This document shows positions 23,281 through 26,384 of a stretch of DNA of 26,384 nt, in pieces (the first letter of the stretch is position 1; every line of letters starts with the position of its first letter). A program made the position numbers and the translations under genes. The DNA is taken from the NCBI GenBank assembly GCA_021151805.1, contig JAGKWN010000056.1:1-26384 (forward strand), written 5' to 3'. The notes under the pieces were generated by a model. It ran no database searches, was not told the origin of the DNA, and saw only the letters and a program-made list of their open reading frames with translations. The stretch is from Cytophagaceae bacterium (GTDB lineage: Bacteria; Bacteroidota; Bacteroidia; Cytophagales; Cytophagaceae).

Positions 23281-23330
23281 TAAACACTTTTGAAATTTCT
23301 TACCGTATTTTTAATACCCCATCAAATAAA

Positions 23331-25064
23331 ATGAAAACCACTATTCTAAACATCACCCTGTTCTTTGTTTCACTAGCTGCGTTTGCTCAGGCTCCGACTT
23401 ATAAAGATACTCTGGTATTTATTCCCTTAGGTAATTCTGTGATCAAGTCGCCGGTGCTTACAACAGAAATCGAAACGTTGAGTGCGGGCATGTACCATTA
23501 TTTAACGGTTGATTCAAAAGGGAAATTGCGAACATATATCGACGCATCCATTCCCTGGCTAATGCCGGTTGCAATAGATGCAGACGTACGCACGGTTGCC
23601 ACCGGTGATATCCATTCTGTTGTGTTGTATAAAAGCGACAGCTCCATCAATCAGTACTTTATTACACCTAATGTTGATGCGTTTTATCCTTCTTCATTAA
23701 AACGTATTGTTGAAATAAAAAGCGGCAGCATGATGTCTGTTGCCATATCAAAGAAGAATATTATGTATGCCTGGGGGCCTGGTAAGCTGGTGCAGAACCT
23801 GAGTATTCCGTTAAAAACATATGGAGTGAAAACAAGTTCTGTAGGCAAGCAGCACATAGCATTCATCAACGTAAAAGACCGTGTATTTGTATGGGGTAAT
23901 GCAAACCGCGGACAAAGAAACATTCCTGTTTTTACAACAAAGCCGGTAAAAATTGCATCGGGTAATTATCATGTGCTTGCGCTTGATCTAGCGAAGCAGT
24001 TTTATGTGTGGGGCGATAATATGTATGGACAATGCATGAAACCTGGTATGACAGAGCCTGTGAAATTGATTGATGCGAAATCAAACAGAAGTATGATTGT
24101 CTCTGAAACCAATAAGGTTTGTATCTGGGGGGATGGCGTAGAAGTGAATGTAGATTTTAATTTTTTAGGCGAAGTTAGAAAGGCCGCATTGGGCCATGAT
24201 TTTGCTGTTGTACTGATTCGTTCAACACCAGAAAAAGTCAAACAGGCATACGCAAAGCAGTCTGAAAACCTTGTCAAACGAATAGAACAGGATACGATGC
24301 TGTTTGCCCGTGATTCGTTTAATGTGAAAGATAAACAAGTAAACCAGGAAGATTTTATTGATGTAGCCTTTAATGATAATTTCAATAGTCCGCTGGCATT
24401 TAATAAAAATACTGTTGACGTACAATCCATCAACGGTTCGGAGCAGCATGATATCAATTCAGAAACAACCATAGAGTTTGAAGGAAGCAACAATCACCTG
24501 ACCATTATCAATGATAATGTGAAAACATTACGGATCAATAGCAATCAGCGCATCATTGTGAAAGGTTCAAACAAGAATGCTGTTATACATGTGCGCAATC
24601 AGAATAATATAATCGAAGATCAATCGAATACAGTGGTAATAGATTTGAATGCTATTGGAGAAGATAATCAGAGCATGGCCGAATACGAACAGATCAAGGA
24701 TGCTGCAGCCAGTAGCCAGGAAGAATTTTTGTCGCTCGATTCATTGCCTTCAAGTTTTATTACCTTTTATCCTGTTGATAATAATGAATATTATGTAGAC
24801 GGTGATTTTATGGGCTATTCGAATGAATTCAGTGTAGTAGAGGAGAGTGTATTGCTTACAGATAATGATTATGCCATTGCGCAGATGTACTTTTATTATA
24901 AACAGTATGTAAAAGGAATCGATGCATTAAAAAATGGTGTAGTTGAAAAATATTCAAAATCATGTGCGCTGGCATTGTTTGATATTTATTACTACGGTTT
25001 ATACGGACAAGCCGTAGATCTTGAAACAGCGAAAAAAATATTCGGCATTTATAGTAAGCTATAA
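23331..25064 (+). CDS. Exported RCC1-repeat protein with beta-solenoid and Sel1-like tail
   Basis: A 577-residue protein. I start it at the ATG at 23331, which gives a clean signal peptide (ending A-A-F-A-Q). An in-frame ATG at 23277 overlaps the previous stop as ATGA and would add 18 residues. Residues about 25-300 carry RCC1-type propeller repeats, each with a W-G near the end of a strand: W148, W188, W227 and W266, a steady 39-40-residue spacing. Residues about 360-440 are an Asn/Ile-rich repetitive beta stretch (T-I-E-F-E-G-S-N-N-H-L-T-I-I, R-I-I-V-K-G-S-N-K-N-A-V-I-H-V) that looks like a small solenoid. The final 60 residues are Sel1/TPR-like (A-L-A-L-F-D-I-Y-Y-Y-G-L-Y-G). It is likely a surface or periplasmic binding scaffold co-expressed with the OmpA-like protein. 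Confidence 0.78.
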   Translation: MKTTILNITLFFVSLAAFAQAPTYKDTLVFIPLGNSVIKSPVLTTEIETLSAGMYHYLTVDSKGKLRTYIDASIPWLMPVAIDADVRTVATGDIHSVVLYKSDSSINQYFITPNVDAFYPSSLKRIVEIKSGSMMSVAISKKNIMYAWGPGKLVQNLSIPLKTYGVKTSSVGKQHIAFINVKDRVFVWGNANRGQRNIPVFTTKPVKIASGNYHVLALDLAKQFYVWGDNMYGQCMKPGMTEPVKLIDAKSNRSMIVSETNKVCIWGDGVEVNVDFNFLGEVRKAALGHDFAVVLIRSTPEKVKQAYAKQSENLVKRIEQDTMLFARDSFNVKDKQVNQEDFIDVAFNDNFNSPLAFNKNTVDVQSINGSEQHDINSETTIEFEGSNNHLTIINDNVKTLRINSNQRIIVKGSNKNAVIHVRNQNNIIEDQSNTVVIDLNAIGEDNQSMAEYEQIKDAAASSQEEFLSLDSLPSSFITFYPVDNNEYYVDGDFMGYSNEFSVVEESVLLTDNDYAIAQMYFYYKQYVKGIDALKNGVVEKYSKSCALALFDIYYYGLYGQAVDLETAKKIFGIYSKL

Positions 25065-25121
25065 ACGCTTTCATACAAATTATGCCAGGTTGTTAATGAA
25101 TCGCAGGGATAATTTTGCTAC

Positions 25122-25820
25122 TCAGGAAAACATGCGGTCAAAGCCAGTAGCTACCAGATAAGCTGCAGCTGCTGCAATCAGTCCGATAGAAGTAACTTTT
25201 AATGCACCTGTAACCGGATGTTGGCCGGTGATTTTACTTTTGAAATAACCGAATACGAATAAACAAAGTGTGGTAATACATGCAGATGTAATTAGTCCGT
25301 GCATGGGCGTATTTGTAAACATGTATGCTGTAAGCGGTAGCAAGCCACCGACAAAGTATGCACCGCCGATGGTGAGTGCGGAGTTGCGTGCTCTATCCGG
25401 GTGCGGCTCTTCGAGGCCCAGCTCAAACTTCATCATAAAGTCCACCCACTTTTTTTTGTCTTTCGCTAATTGATTGGCTAAAAGCGTTTGGCCGGCTTCA
25501 TCAATGCCATACTCAGCAAACACCTCTTTTACTTCCTGCAGTTCTTTTTCAGGAACCGTTTCAACTTCTGCATACTCACGGCTAAGTTCGCTTTCATAAT
25601 GTTCCAGTTCTGTTCTTCCTGCCAGGTAACCACCTAATCCCATGGCGATACATCCGGCAACAATTTCCGCTATGCCCGCTGTTATAATAATTGTATTGTC
25701 TGTAACAGCACCGCTAAGTCCGGCAGCCAATGCAAACGGTACGGTTAATCCATCACTCATACCAATAACGATATCGGTTATAAAAGCTGAACTCTTTAAA
25801 TGTTCTTCGGTATGAGTCAT
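25122..25820 (-). CDS. VIT1/CCC1-family iron or manganese transporter
   Basis: A 232-residue, five-helix inner-membrane protein of the VIT1/CCC1 family, which exchanges protons for Fe(II) or Mn(II). TM1 holds D-I-V-I-G-M-S-D-G-L-T-V-P-F-A-L, with Asp23 in the transport path. TM2 has G-C-I-A-M-G-L-G-G-Y-L-A. The long cytosolic loop with the metal-binding helices follows: E-K-E-L-Q-E-V-K-E-V-F (91-101) and W-V-D-F-M-M-K-F-E-L-G-L (125-136). TM3-TM5 complete the chain. All expected acidic and Met ligands of the family's loop seem present. A role in metal efflux or detoxification is likely. It lies 52 bases after the gene at 25873 and may share its transcript. It converges on the RCC1 gene without an evident terminator. 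Confidence 0.92.
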   Translation of the reverse strand: MTHTEEHLKSSAFITDIVIGMSDGLTVPFALAAGLSGAVTDNTIIITAGIAEIVAGCIAMGLGGYLAGRTELEHYESELSREYAEVETVPEKELQEVKEVFAEYGIDEAGQTLLANQLAKDKKKWVDFMMKFELGLEEPHPDRARNSALTIGGAYFVGGLLPLTAYMFTNTPMHGLITSACITTLCLFVFGYFKSKITGQHPVTGALKVTSIGLIAAAAAYLVATGFDRMFS

Positions 25821-25872
25821 AGGAGAAGTATGTTAGAGTATTTTTAAGTTACACAATAAATTTTATAAATAA

Positions 25873-26384
25873 TCAGCCATACACAACATAAGCATGCATA
25901 CCTAGAGAAAAGAGCCAGCAGCTTACAAGCAGATAAAAAACAACCGGCTTGTGCCAGAAGGCAAAAAGTATGCAGCCAATGATACCGACCACTCTTGGCA
26001 GAGACCACATCTTTGTTTCATAGGCAAACTGCGGGATAAAATGCATGGCAATAAAAGCAGCCATTAAGAGGAATACAATTTTTGCATTTGCTTCAAAAAA
26101 AGTTTTGAAGTCAGGGTAATCATCTGTTTTCGTTAAAAAGTTTACCAGGATCATAAAGACCAGCGGCGGTAATAAAAAGATCCAATAAGTGAAATAGTTG
26201 ACGTTATCTAAATTAGGCATCAGCTTGAAGAAATTAAAAACATTCTGCACGCCGATTTCAGTAACCATTACAAGAGTAATCAAATAGGGGATATAAGCTG
26301 TATGTGATTCGATAAATACTTTCCACTTGCTGAATAAATCACTAAGCGCAATACCATAAATCAATAAAGGAATAAATAATAAGT
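25873..26384 (-). CDS. Integral membrane protein, N-terminus beyond window
   Basis: At least 170 residues with five or six hydrophobic helices. The frame stays open to the right-hand edge, and the residues just inside it (L-F-I-P-L-L-I-Y-G-I-A-L-S-D-L-F) already form a membrane helix. A TTG at 26364 would cut that helix, so the true start is most likely outside the window and the gene is partial here. Later helices include Y-I-P-Y-L-I-T-L-V-M-V, W-I-F-L-L-P-P-L-V-F-M-I-L-V and F-L-L-M-A-A-F-I-A-M-H-F. I do not recognise the family. It is followed by the VIT1-type gene 52 bases on. Confidence 0.7.
   Translation of the reverse strand, partial: LLFIPLLIYGIALSDLFSKWKVFIESHTAYIPYLITLVMVTEIGVQNVFNFFKLMPNLDNVNYFTYWIFLLPPLVFMILVNFLTKTDDYPDFKTFFEANAKIVFLLMAAFIAMHFIPQFAYETKMWSLPRVVGIIGCILFAFWHKPVVFYLLVSCWLFSLGMHAYVVYG

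Noticed and set aside
1..26384. CRISPR arrays, tRNA or rRNA genes, insertion sequences
   Set aside because: No repeated spaced units, no cloverleaf or rRNA-like sequence, and no transposase or terminal repeats were seen on reading either strand.

Overview
The window reads as chromosomal DNA of a gliding member of the Bacteroidota, most likely of the Cytophagales (Cytophaga-like). The reasons are a gldH gene in its usual place behind ricT (PSP1 family), AT-rich low-Shine-Dalgarno gene starts, promoters that fit the Bacteroidota TTG / TAnnTTTG pattern, and many exported proteins of Bacteroidota-only type. Genus and species are inference; nothing was searched. No rRNA, tRNA, CRISPR array, insertion sequence or phage gene was seen. 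No stretch without a gene exceeds about 230 bases.

Layout. 1-1100: a lipoprotein with two lipocalin-like units converges on a small two-helix membrane protein across a bidirectional terminator. 1200-5650: a promoter-led tight run of three exported proteins: an outer-membrane barrel, a secreted TPR-CHAT (caspase-like) protein and an unknown. 5700-6100: a Gdx/SugE small multidrug-resistance-type exporter, closed by a perfect 44-bp palindrome. 6100-13350 (minus strand): an operon ricT - gldH - DUF4919-like - DUF1624-like membrane protein, then a 708-residue receptor-channel, then two small secreted proteins. 13580-17750 (minus): a membrane PH-like protein, purD and recQ, with purD and recQ each ending in its own hairpin. 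17840-20600 (plus): kdsD, an LprI-like secreted protein and manC, supplying or supporting surface sugars. 20670-22640 (minus): an ArsR-type repressor and a GapN-like aldehyde dehydrogenase, with a clear operator laid over the promoter. 22820-25070 (plus): an OmpA-like protein and an RCC1-repeat protein. 25120-26384 (minus): a VIT1/CCC1-type metal transporter and a membrane protein cut by the window edge.

Most striking is the minus-strand protein at 7150-9276. It joins a periplasmic-binding-protein type 1 (PBP1) sensor domain to a complete pentameric ligand-gated ion channel (pLGIC): extracellular beta domain with a YPFDLQ motif, then M1-M4. This is the domain logic of an ionotropic receptor in a bacterium. 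Prokaryotic pLGICs, including ones with extra N-terminal domains, are known, so the class is not new; this example's ligand and role cannot be read from sequence. Two other units deserve attention: the exported TPR-CHAT operon, and the ArsR-GapN pair, whose dehydrogenase has an altered catalytic-Glu motif.
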